In this document: positions 24,703-32,518 of the stretch, in pieces
Numbering within the stretch: the stretch's first letter is position 1
Layout: each line of letters opens with the position of its first letter
DNA from: Paenibacillus radicis (ex Gao et al. 2016)
Lineage (GTDB): Bacteria; Bacillota; Bacilli; Paenibacillales; Paenibacillaceae
Length of the DNA stretch: 64,000 bases
Reading direction: 5' to 3'
NCBI RefSeq assembly: GCF_014641555.1
Contig: NZ_BMHY01000001.1
Span: forward strand, 558,001 to 622,000
Notes under the pieces: model-generated
Seen by the model: only the letters and a program-made list of their open reading frames with translations
What the model was told of the DNA's origin: nothing
Database searches by the model: none
Position numbers and translations under genes: made by a program

Positions 24703-25593
24703 CTAGCTTTGCTTTCGGTATTGGCTGGGTGTAAGGCCTTTATATTGCTTGAACAGCTTTGTGAAGTAGTTCGGGTTGTCGCAGCCGACAAGGCCGGCAA
24801 TTTCCGTAACGCTCAGATCGGCTTTCTGGAGCAGCCGGGCCGCTTCACTGACACGGCAGTCATTGACGTATTCAACAAACGTCCGTCCTGTCAGCTTTTT
24901 AAATGTCTTGCAAAAATGATACGGATTCAGACTTACCCGCTGTGCCGCCTGCTCGATGGACATTGATTCTGCGAAATGCTCTTCGATATGGGCAAGCAAA
25001 GGCTTGAATCGCTCCCGGTTCAATGAATGATCTTTGACTGGGGCATTGTCCGCATTTTGCTGCCAATAGTGACGGGACAGCTTCGCAAACAGCAGATAAA
25101 GCTCGGTTTTCACAATCAACTGATAGCCGGGCTCCTTGGAACTATATTCGGCAATGATTTGATCCAGCAGAGCGTCAAATCCGGCAAATGCGGGCAAATG
25201 TTGGTCCAGCTGCACGGGAAAACGAAAACGGTTCTCCAGAAAGGGGGCTACATATTTCATATGAACAGGATCCTGAGCCCAATCTTTGAACAGCAAAGCG
25301 TTGAATACGATGGCTGCATACTTGATCTCGCCCCCGCTGGAGCAATAGCCGACATGCAGTCCCCCGGCAGGAACGAGCAGCACATCGCCCGCCGACACCT
25401 CATAGGGCACGCTGTCGATGTGGAAAATCGCCTCTCCGCGCTGCATGACGATAATTTCAAAATGCTCATGCCAATGCAAATACAATATATTTTGGCCGGG
25501 GACAGCCTGCTCGCTACCGTTCAAGAAGAGCTGGAACGGCAGGTTCTTCTCTTCCAGACGAGTAATTTCATGAAGCTCCTTCGGATAGCTCAT
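24703..25593 (-). CDS. AraC-family regulator
   Basis: A 296-residue AraC regulator with an N-terminal cupin (HWHEHFEIIVMQRGEAIFHID near residue 40, then LLVPAGGLHVGYC) and a C-terminal HTH pair (MSIEQAAQRVSLNPYHFCKT and VTEIAGLVGCDNPNYFTKLF, ending GLTPSQYRKQS). It is divergent from the isomerase/dehydrogenase pair at 25715-27667 with a 121-bp spacer and is their probable sugar-responsive activator. The ATG at 25593 has AGTGGGGTGAATGAATA just upstream, a weak site. Confidence 0.9.
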   Translation of the reverse strand: MSYPKELHEITRLEEKNLPFQLFLNGSEQAVPGQNILYLHWHEHFEIIVMQRGEAIFHIDSVPYEVSAGDVLLVPAGGLHVGYCSSGGEIKYAAIVFNALLFKDWAQDPVHMKYVAPFLENRFRFPVQLDQHLPAFAGFDALLDQIIAEYSSKEPGYQLIVKTELYLLFAKLSRHYWQQNADNAPVKDHSLNRERFKPLLAHIEEHFAESMSIEQAAQRVSLNPYHFCKTFKKLTGRTFVEYVNDCRVSEAARLLQKADLSVTEIAGLVGCDNPNYFTKLFKQYKGLTPSQYRKQS

Positions 25594-25714
25594 TATTCAT
25601 TCACCCCACAAGATCAGACTATTATTGCACAAGATAAGAAGAGAAAAGAAGGAACTGCCGCATTATAATGAAGTTGATCTTACTACTATAAGACAATATT
25701 GGAGTGATCGACAA

Positions 25715-26605
25715 GTGAATCAGCATCAGCCTTTGCGAATTGGAACGTTAGTCGGGGGCGGCGACGCCGTTCGTGTTATACCACAAATTGTTAAGCATGG
25801 TTTTGAATCGTTCAGCCTGACATTCTGGCAGACGACAGGAAATACAGATTTGGTTGAGACAGCTAAGCGTGTTCGCGAGCTTGCAGATGAACACGGTTTC
25901 ATTATTTCGACGGTTGGCATCTTTGGCAATCCGTTGACCGGAGCAGGCGATAACGCCGATACGTTAGCGAGCTGGGAGCGGCTGATCGACCACGCCCATT
26001 TGTTCGGAGCAGATATCGTTTCCGGTTTCACGGGAAGGGTACCGGGTTCCATTGACGAATCGCTGCCAAGGTTTGCCGAGGTGTTCGGCGAGCTGGCGCG
26101 CCGCGCGGAGGATAAAGGCTTGCGCATCGCCTTCGAGAACTGTGATATGGGCGGAAACTGGAACGGCGGCGATTGGAATATCGCGCATAACCCGACTGCA
26201 TGGGAGCGGATGTTCAATGCGGTTCCGGCAGACAATATCGGACTGGAATGGGAGCCTTGCCATCAGATGGTGTCGCTGATTGATCCGATCCCGCAGCTGC
26301 GTAAATGGGTTGATAAAGTGTTTCATGTTCATGGCAAGGACGCTACAATCGCATGGGATGTCGTTAAGGAGTACGGCATTCATGGGCCGAAGGATTTCGT
26401 CTGGCACCGGACGCCGGGCTTTGGCGATACGAACTGGTCCGACGTTATTACGATTCTGAGGCAAGCAGGCTACAAGGGGACGATTGATATCGAGGGCTGG
26501 CATGATCCGGTTTATCGGGATGAGCTGGAGATGACAGGGCAAGTACATGGTTTAAACTATTTGAAACGGTGCCGGGGTGGAGATTTTATCCCAAATCCGC
26601 AATAG
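25715..26605 (+). CDS. Sugar phosphate isomerase/epimerase family (TIM barrel)
   Basis: A 296-residue AP-endonuclease-2-type TIM barrel protein that isomerises or epimerises sugar derivatives. Metal-site segments are IAFENCDMGGNWNGG (near residue 138), GLEWEPCHQM (near 180), HVHGKDATI (near 207) and the final TIDIEGWHDP. GTG 25715 follows TTGGAGTGATC; the longer reading overlaps the divergent promoter region. It lies 18 bp before an oxidoreductase gene, forming a two-gene sugar catabolism operon. The exact sugar is not evident. Confidence 0.87.
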   Translation: MNQHQPLRIGTLVGGGDAVRVIPQIVKHGFESFSLTFWQTTGNTDLVETAKRVRELADEHGFIISTVGIFGNPLTGAGDNADTLASWERLIDHAHLFGADIVSGFTGRVPGSIDESLPRFAEVFGELARRAEDKGLRIAFENCDMGGNWNGGDWNIAHNPTAWERMFNAVPADNIGLEWEPCHQMVSLIDPIPQLRKWVDKVFHVHGKDATIAWDVVKEYGIHGPKDFVWHRTPGFGDTNWSDVITILRQAGYKGTIDIEGWHDPVYRDELEMTGQVHGLNYLKRCRGGDFIPNPQ

Positions 26606-26623
26606 AAGAGGGGGAGAATCAGT

Positions 26624-27667
26624 ATGGAGCAGAAATACAGAGTCGTCGTCGTCGGCTGCGGAGGCATGGCCAATTCATGGGTGGAGTATGCGAAAAAACG
26701 TCCCGATACGGAGATTGTCGCCCTCGTCGATATTAAAGAAGAGTTTGCCCAAGCGATGGCGGATCGGCAGGAACTCTCCTGTCCGCTCTTCACGGATGTG
26801 GAGCAGGCCGTTCAAGCGACGAACGCCAATCTCGTGTTCGACGTGACGATACCGGCTAGTCATTATGCCGTCAGCTCTGCCGCAATGAAGTTGGGCTGCG
26901 ATGTGTTTGGCGAGAAGCCGCTCGCCGAAACGATGGAACAGTGCAACCAATTGGTAGCGTTAGCCGATAGCACCGGAAGCCGGCATGCCATCATGCAAAA
27001 CCGCCGCTACGATCCTGGCATTCGCGCGCTTCGCGAGCTGATCGAAGCCGGCAGCATCGGCAAGCCCGGTTATATTGGCGCAGACTTTTTCCTCGCCCCG
27101 CATTTTGGCGGCTTCCGCGACGCAATGGACAGCCCGCTTTTGCTCGATATGGCGATTCATACATTCGACCAAGCGCGGCTTATTGTCGGAGCCGACCCGG
27201 TATCGGTCTATTGTCAGGAGTTTAATCCGGCCGGTTCCTGGTATGCCGGCAACGCTGCAGCGATCTGCATTTTCGAAATGTCGGACGGCTCGGTGTTCTG
27301 TTACCGCGGTTCCTGGTGTGCAGAAGGTGCGCCAACGACATGGGAAGCATCCTGGCGAATCACCGGGGAGAAGGGCACAGCAATATGGGATGGTGCAAGC
27401 GCTCCGCATGCCGAAGTCATTGCACCGGGCGATCAGACCGGCAAGTTTATGAATTCGTATGAAGCCATCTCAACTGAACTCAAAACGTACCCCAACACCT
27501 TCCACCACGGCTGCCTGGATGAAATGTTTCTCTCACTGGAGGAGGGGCGCCCCGCTGAGACGAACAGCCGGGACAACCGCCTAAGTATGGCAATGGTGCT
27601 CGCTTCTCTAGAGAGCGCCAAGCAAGGCCGTAAAATCAGCATCGCCGATTTTATCGGCGCTGAATAG
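26624..27667 (+). CDS. Gfo/Idh/MocA-family oxidoreductase
   Basis: A 347-residue NAD(P)-dependent sugar dehydrogenase. The N-terminal Rossmann motif is VVVGCGGMANSWVEYAKK (near residue 6); the family lysine is in GEKPLAET (near 96); the C-terminal half is the mixed alpha/beta GFO_IDH_MocA domain with DMAIHTFDQARLIVG (near 176), which carries the usual catalytic Asp/His pair. ATG 26624 follows AGAGGGGGAGAATC. It is translated from the same transcript as the upstream isomerase, consistent with an inositol- or rare-sugar-type oxidation and isomerisation pair. Confidence 0.9.
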   Translation: MEQKYRVVVVGCGGMANSWVEYAKKRPDTEIVALVDIKEEFAQAMADRQELSCPLFTDVEQAVQATNANLVFDVTIPASHYAVSSAAMKLGCDVFGEKPLAETMEQCNQLVALADSTGSRHAIMQNRRYDPGIRALRELIEAGSIGKPGYIGADFFLAPHFGGFRDAMDSPLLLDMAIHTFDQARLIVGADPVSVYCQEFNPAGSWYAGNAAAICIFEMSDGSVFCYRGSWCAEGAPTTWEASWRITGEKGTAIWDGASAPHAEVIAPGDQTGKFMNSYEAISTELKTYPNTFHHGCLDEMFLSLEEGRPAETNSRDNRLSMAMVLASLESAKQGRKISIADFIGAE

Positions 27668-27693
27668 ATAGCAACTGCACCGATTAGAATGAG

Positions 27694-27728
27694 CAAAAGG
27701 CTGCCGGGATGTTCTCGGGAGCCTTTTG
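27694..27728 (+). terminator. Terminator of isomerase/dehydrogenase operon
   Basis: CAAAAGGCT and AGCCTTTTG pair around an inner CCGGGA/CTCGGG stem. The right arm supplies the short T-run. Confidence 0.7.
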
Positions 27729-27758
27729 GTGCATCGACATACGGACGCGTGCTGTGCT

Positions 27759-27947
27759 CAAAATGTAAAAGTACATTTTGATGCGCCTCAAAAGTGCCCA
27801 AAACAGCTATCAAAATGCAAAAGTGCAGTTGAAATCGTCCATTTCAGCCTTTTCGAGGCTATTTTGATCAATCAACCTGTACATTTACATTTTGAAGCGC
27901 TAAATCTCCTATAAACTGGGATACAACCTGCAGTATTACATTTTGAT
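27759..27947. repeat. Four-box palindromic element, copy A
   Basis: Four related boxes start at 27759, 27811, 27873 and 27924 (steps of 52, 62 and 51 bp). Box 1 is a perfect 9-4-9 palindrome, CAAAATGTA-AAAG-TACATTTTG; box 2 keeps the left arm CAAAATGCA; boxes 3 and 4 begin CAACCTG and end TACATTTTGA. Copy B at 49613 has the same four boxes at identical steps although the DNA between boxes is unrelated. The whole gap 27729-28141 has no gene; beyond 27950 I see nothing recognisable. Confidence 0.8.
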
Positions 27948-28141
27948 TTAAGCAGCTTGCCCTGCAAGGTTATTTGGAGTGTTTAAGTTCGTCGCAGTTA
28001 GGGTGAGCGGAGCGATTTGAGTTCAGGCTGCCATTTCGCAAGTTTCTATCCATTTATCATCGCGATAGTGATGGGACAATGGAATCAAGAACGGCAGCAT
28101 GAACCAAAACGCGCAGCGACCCCGGGGCTTAAGGTGAACAT

Positions 28142-28176
28142 AAAAAAGCGCTGGCAGCTAGCTGCCAACGCTTTTT
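28142..28176 (-). terminator. Terminator of prs-like gene
   Basis: AAAAAAGCGCTGGCAGCTAG folds back on GCTGCCAACGCTTTTT with one mismatch; the A-run gives the U-tract on the minus strand. Confidence 0.88.
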
Positions 28177-28177
28177 C

Positions 28178-29119
28178 CTACGTAATGTGCTTGAACAAAT
28201 GGTCAATCGAGCCGCCATTGTTAATAATCCGGATCGCATTGCCAAGCAGGCATGCCATCGGCAGCACGATAAACTTATCCGGATGCTCGTCCGGAAGGGC
28301 GATCGTATCCGTAATAACAACCTCGCGAATATTCGGATGGTTCAGCTTCTCCAGCGCGTTCTGCGAGAACAGGCCGTGCGTGGCGGCAATATAAGCGTCA
28401 TTCGCTCCGCGTTTCTTCAAGGCCTCGACAACGTTGACAATGGTGCCGCCGGTATCGATCAAATCTTCAATAATAATCGGCGTCATACCTTCAACCTCGC
28501 CGATAATATGCGTAATTTCCGTCTGGTTATGGGCGGGTCTGTTTTTGATCATGATCGCAAACGGACAGTCCAGATAGTCGGCCAGCTTTTCTGCCATAGA
28601 AGCTCGTCCCGCATCGGGAGATACGACCACAGGGTTCTGGATTTTTTTGTTTTTCAAATAGTCGGTAATGATATCAAGAGCCGTGAGATGATCCACCGGA
28701 ATTTGGAAAAAGCCCTGAATAGCGTCAGCGTGCAAATCGACTGCAATAATCCGGTTGGCGCCAACTGTCGTAACGATGTCGGCAACCAGCTTGGCGGAAA
28801 TCGGCTCGCGAGGAGCGGATTTTCTCTCTTGCCGGGCGTAGCCGTAGTAAGGCATGACGATATTGATTGTTTTGGCCGATGCCCGTTTCGCGGCGTCGAT
28901 CATGACGAGCAGCTCGACTAAATTTTCATTTACCGGATGGGACAACGATTGAACGATAAAAACATGGTAATTACGAAGCGATTCCTGATAGGCGAGATGG
29001 ATTTCTCCGCTCTGCAAGCGGGTGATATCAACTTGCCCCAGCGGTACGCCTAGTTCTGCACAAAGCTGCTCAGCGAGCGGTCTGTTCGAGGAACCGGAAA
29101 AAATTTTCACCTTTTGCAT
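28178..29119 (-). CDS. Ribose-phosphate pyrophosphokinase, divergent paralogue
   Basis: A 313-residue PRPP synthetase (ribose 5-phosphate plus ATP to PRPP). Conserved parts include YYGYARQERK (91-100), DLHADAIQGFF (128-138) and the PRPP loop IIIEDLIDTGGTI (215-227). It departs from housekeeping Prs at several sites: SPDAGR instead of SPDHGG (167-172), KNRP instead of KRRP (192-195; the lysine and second arginine are kept) and TGG instead of TAG in the PRPP loop. ATG 29119 follows GGAGGCTCGTT. It stands alone, not with glmU/spoVG as the housekeeping gene usually does, so I read it as a second, lineage-specific Prs. Confidence 0.88.
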   Translation of the reverse strand: MQKVKIFSGSSNRPLAEQLCAELGVPLGQVDITRLQSGEIHLAYQESLRNYHVFIVQSLSHPVNENLVELLVMIDAAKRASAKTINIVMPYYGYARQERKSAPREPISAKLVADIVTTVGANRIIAVDLHADAIQGFFQIPVDHLTALDIITDYLKNKKIQNPVVVSPDAGRASMAEKLADYLDCPFAIMIKNRPAHNQTEITHIIGEVEGMTPIIIEDLIDTGGTIVNVVEALKKRGANDAYIAATHGLFSQNALEKLNHPNIREVVITDTIALPDEHPDKFIVLPMACLLGNAIRIINNGGSIDHLFKHIT

Positions 29120-29211
29120 AACGAGCCTCCATAAGCAGCTTCATGATGAATAACACATCCCATGAGGCTGTAATCACTCTCCATTATACCCTTAGTTGAC
29201 GGATAATCAAA

Positions 29212-29256
29212 CGGCTGCTGCCGGAAGGTGTGAAACAAACCTTCCGGCAGCAGCCG
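29212..29256 (-). terminator. Strong hairpin after sugar-binding protein gene
   Basis: Perfect 17-bp stem (29212-29228 with 29240-29256) and 11-nt loop; on the minus strand followed by TTTGATTATCC, a weak U-tract. Confidence 0.75.
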
Positions 29257-29265
29257 CATTGAGCG

Positions 29266-30567
29266 TTATTTTTGCACGATATCCGTTATCGTTTTGTTGA
29301 ATTTATCCAGCAGTTGATCCTTGTTGATCTGACCGCCTTGATATTCTTGCATCGCCGCGCCCCAGCCTTGCGTCACGCCATCCGGGTAACGTCCCCAATG
29401 CCAGCCGCCAGCGGAAGCCGCTTGCTCCGATACGGCCGCGCCCATTTGGCCAACATCCTCAGTTGTTGCTTTAATGGAGGTGAGGGCAGGAATGAATTTA
29501 AATTCCTTCGTAATGTACGATTTACCTGTATCGGATGTAACCATCCAGTTGAGGAACGCTTTTGCTTCCTCGGCATTTTTCGACTTGCTGTTGACGATCC
29601 AGAAGTTAGCCGGACCTGTGTAGATGCGGGCTTTGCCGCTGTCGTCGATCGGAATCGGCAGCAGGCCAATATCCAGCTTAGCGACTTTGTCGATGTCGCC
29701 TTGAATCCAGTTGCCTTGCTGAATCATCGCGGCTTTGCCGGAAGCGAAGGTTGCCACTTGCGTCGCATAGTCTGTCGTCAATTTATCCTTTTGGCTATGG
29801 TTGAACACGAGATCAACGTACTTCGTCCATTTTTGGAAAATCTCATTGTTTTTGAACAGCTCGGTTCCGGCTTTAGTGCCTTCTACGAAAGCGACCGGAT
29901 CCGGTTGCTCAGCAAGCGCTACGTTAATCGTGTGATGCCCGATCGACCACCATTCATTCGTTGTAACGAATGGCGTGATATCAGCTGCCTCCAGCTTGGC
30001 AACAACAGCTTCCAGCTCTGTCAGCGTCTTAGGAAGCTCGGTAATGCCGGCTTTGGCAAACAACTCTTTATTGTAGAAAATGCCGTAGCCTTCGATGTTC
30101 ATCGGCATGCCAAGCAGCTTGCCGTCTACCTTCGCAGGAGCCGCAGCGGATTCGATAACATCCTTTGCCCAAGGCTCGCCGGACAAGTCAGTTGCCCGAT
30201 CGTAGTAGGCCTCGAGAGCGGCAAAGCCTTCCGCATTGAAAATCTCTGGCTCGGAGCCTGCGGCAATTTCAGCACGCAGCAGGGCGTTGTAATCCTCGCC
30301 GCCGCCATGTGTTTCGACTTGAACCTTTACGCCGGTTTCTTTCTCATACGCTTCCGCCATCCGGTTGAGCGCGTCGGCGATTTCAACCTTGAATTGAAAC
30401 ACCTTGATGGTGACGTCTTTTTTCGGAGTCGCCGTTTCTTCCTTTTGACCCGTTTCCGTCGTTGGGGATGTGCCTTCTTTGCCCCCATTGTTGCCGCCGT
30501 TGCCGTTACCGCAGCCTGCTGCAAGGATAAGCAGGATAGATACCAGCAGAATCGATAATTTTTTCAT
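29266..30567 (-). CDS. Sugar ABC transporter substrate-binding lipoprotein
   Basis: A 433-residue extracellular solute-binding protein of family 1 (maltose/multiple-sugar type). Lipoprotein signal with lipobox LILAAGC at about residues 14-20, a Gly/Asn-rich linker, then the type 2 periplasmic-binding fold (NRMAEAYEKETGVKVQVETHG near residue 67, ITPFVTTNEWWSIGHH near 195). ATG 30567 follows AGGGAGGTCAAGAC. It is the last gene of the importer and lies 122 nt after the second permease, with its own good site, so it may be made in excess. The sugar is unknown. Confidence 0.92.
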   Translation of the reverse strand: MKKLSILLVSILLILAAGCGNGNGGNNGGKEGTSPTTETGQKEETATPKKDVTIKVFQFKVEIADALNRMAEAYEKETGVKVQVETHGGGEDYNALLRAEIAAGSEPEIFNAEGFAALEAYYDRATDLSGEPWAKDVIESAAAPAKVDGKLLGMPMNIEGYGIFYNKELFAKAGITELPKTLTELEAVVAKLEAADITPFVTTNEWWSIGHHTINVALAEQPDPVAFVEGTKAGTELFKNNEIFQKWTKYVDLVFNHSQKDKLTTDYATQVATFASGKAAMIQQGNWIQGDIDKVAKLDIGLLPIPIDDSGKARIYTGPANFWIVNSKSKNAEEAKAFLNWMVTSDTGKSYITKEFKFIPALTSIKATTEDVGQMGAAVSEQAASAGGWHWGRYPDGVTQGWGAAMQEYQGGQINKDQLLDKFNKTITDIVQK

Positions 30568-30689
30568 GTCTTGACCTCCCTAAAGGTATGAAGATAAGAA
30601 TAAAGCAGCGTTTACAATTCGATTATAGTGTCTGTATAGAATGAGCAACACTGAATTCATTGTCGACAAAAGTGCAAAATATTGATTTA

Positions 30690-31520
30690 TTACCCTTTTA
30701 AGGAACCGGAAGAAATACCTTCCACAATATGTCTTTGCAGCATGAGAAAGACGGCTAATATTGGTGCAACGCTCATGGTGAGTCCTGCGAGCGCTAAATC
30801 CCATTGCTTCGTGTATTGTCCGAAAAAGCGTGTAACGGCTAGCGGAATGGTGGTCAAATCTTTATTCGCTCCAATAACGAGCACCGGCAGCAAATAGTCG
30901 TTCCAGATCCATAATCCGTTCAGTATGATGACCGTTACCATGATCGGACGCAGCAGCGGGAAGACGATTTTCCAAAACACGCCGTATGGGGTGCAGCCGT
31001 CGACGACTGCCGCTTCCTCTATCTCTACCGGCACACTTTTCACAAAACCATGGAACAGGAAGACGGAAAGCGATAAGCCAAAGCCTAAGTAGCAGACGAA
31101 TATGCCAAGCAAATTGCCGCGCAGCTCCAGCAGGCTCGTAATCCGAACGAGCTGCAGCATGATCGATTGAAACGGAATGATCATCGCCGCGATAAAGCAA
31201 GTAAACAGCAGCTTGTTGAACGTCGTGGGCCTCCGTACGAGCCGGTAACCAGCCATCGCGCTGACGAGTACAATACCGGCGACGCTTACACCCGTAATGA
31301 GGATGGAGTTGAACAGCACCTTCGGAAAGCGGATGATCTCCCATACCTCATTATAGTTCGTCCATAAATAGATTTTTGGGAGGGAAGCGGCATCTACCAT
31401 AATTTCGCCAAGCGATTTGACTGAATTGACGAGGACGAAGTAGAACGGCGACAGAAACAGCAGTGCAAGCAGCAGAACCAGCGTGATGACGCTGTAATTG
31501 CGAAAGCGGGAAGCAGCCAT
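30690..31520 (-). CDS. Sugar ABC transporter permease, MalG-like
   Basis: A 276-residue inner-membrane permease with about six helices. The EAA loop that docks the ATPase reads EIEEAAVVDGCTPYGVFWKIVFP (shown here as EEAAVVDGCTPY, near residue 165). The start ATG overlaps the stop codon of the preceding permease by one base (TAATG), indicating translational coupling. It forms the importer channel with the MalF-like protein. No ATPase gene is nearby, so a shared MsmX-type ATPase encoded elsewhere is expected. Confidence 0.93.
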   Translation of the reverse strand: MAASRFRNYSVITLVLLLALLFLSPFYFVLVNSVKSLGEIMVDAASLPKIYLWTNYNEVWEIIRFPKVLFNSILITGVSVAGIVLVSAMAGYRLVRRPTTFNKLLFTCFIAAMIIPFQSIMLQLVRITSLLELRGNLLGIFVCYLGFGLSLSVFLFHGFVKSVPVEIEEAAVVDGCTPYGVFWKIVFPLLRPIMVTVIILNGLWIWNDYLLPVLVIGANKDLTTIPLAVTRFFGQYTKQWDLALAGLTMSVAPILAVFLMLQRHIVEGISSGSLKG

Positions 31521-32407
31521 TAAGCTTCAACCTCCTTCCGTTTGGTCAGCCAGACTTGCGTTACCGCGATGATCGATACAGCGAAGAAGAATAACATCGC
31601 CTTGGCAGTCCCAAGTCCGTAACGGTTGTTGATTAATGCTTCCGCATAGATGTTGTAAGCCAGCGATTGCGTGGAAGTGCCTGGGCCGCCTTTCGTGAGC
31701 GAGAAGTTCAGGTCGAACATTTTGAACGCGTTGGATGTCGTAAGGAACAAGCAGACAGTGATAGCTGGCATAATAAGCGGCGCCGTTATTTTGCGAATCG
31801 ACTGCCAGTAGGTTGCCCCGTCAATCGTTGCAGCTTCCATTAGATCCTTCGGCACCCCGACGATAGCGGCAATGTAGATGATCATCATATAGCCCGCCGT
31901 CTGCCAGACGAAGACAATCACGAGACCCCAGAAGCCCGTATTAGGCGTTCCGAGCCAAGGAAGCTCGAAGATTGGCCATCCGGTTAATTCTCCGATCGTT
32001 TTGAATCCTTTGGTGAAAATGAACTGCCAGATGTAGCCGAGCAAAATGCCGCCCAGCACGTTCGGCAGAAAGAAAATCGTCCGCAGCGCATTTCTGCCCT
32101 TGAGCGGACGGGTAAGCAGCAGTGCGAGCAGAAAGCCCAGCACATTGGTTGCGATAATCGTGACGAAGGTGAAGCGGAGCGTAAAGCCGAAAGCGGTCCA
32201 AAACTTGTCGTCGTTCGTAAAGATCCGAGTAATATTGTTCATGCCCGTCCATTTGGCTTTATCCAGATCAAGTCCGTTCCATTCCGTGAATGAATAATAA
32301 AAGCCGAGCAGGAAAGGGATGAGTACGATGATCGAGAAAGCGATCGTCCCGGGTCCAAGGAAAACGAGCTGTTGCAGCCATTGCCTTGAATGTTTACGTG
32401 TTTGCAT
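31520..32407 (-). CDS. Sugar ABC transporter permease, MalF-like
   Basis: A 295-residue permease, first gene of the importer. About six helices, with the EAA loop LMEAATIDGATYWQSIRKI (near residue 190) and the characteristic SLTKGGPGTSTQSLAYNIY near the end. The ATG at 32407 follows ATAGGAGGCATTCG. It is divergent from the histidine kinase gene at 32519 across a 111-bp spacer, where the response regulator at 34333 is likely to bind. Confidence 0.93.
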   Translation of the reverse strand: MQTRKHSRQWLQQLVFLGPGTIAFSIIVLIPFLLGFYYSFTEWNGLDLDKAKWTGMNNITRIFTNDDKFWTAFGFTLRFTFVTIIATNVLGFLLALLLTRPLKGRNALRTIFFLPNVLGGILLGYIWQFIFTKGFKTIGELTGWPIFELPWLGTPNTGFWGLVIVFVWQTAGYMMIIYIAAIVGVPKDLMEAATIDGATYWQSIRKITAPLIMPAITVCLFLTTSNAFKMFDLNFSLTKGGPGTSTQSLAYNIYAEALINNRYGLGTAKAMLFFFAVSIIAVTQVWLTKRKEVEA

Positions 32408-32518
32408 CGAATGCCTCCTATCGGGGGGTTATGATGTAAATATAATCCGTTATTGTTTTTTGGAACACAGATAGATATGATGGGTTTGGTGTAATATATT
32501 GACCTAGGGGGAAGCAGG

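Noticed and set aside
27726..27914. Small protein over four-box element copy A (and 49617-49850 over copy B)
   Set aside because: Shared words such as QNVKVHF come from the palindromic boxes themselves; no ribosome binding site, and the text between boxes is not conserved.
29272..30558. A 428-codon open frame antisense to the sugar-binding lipoprotein gene
   Set aside because: A shadow of the lipoprotein gene; sequence is low in normal protein features and has no start signals.
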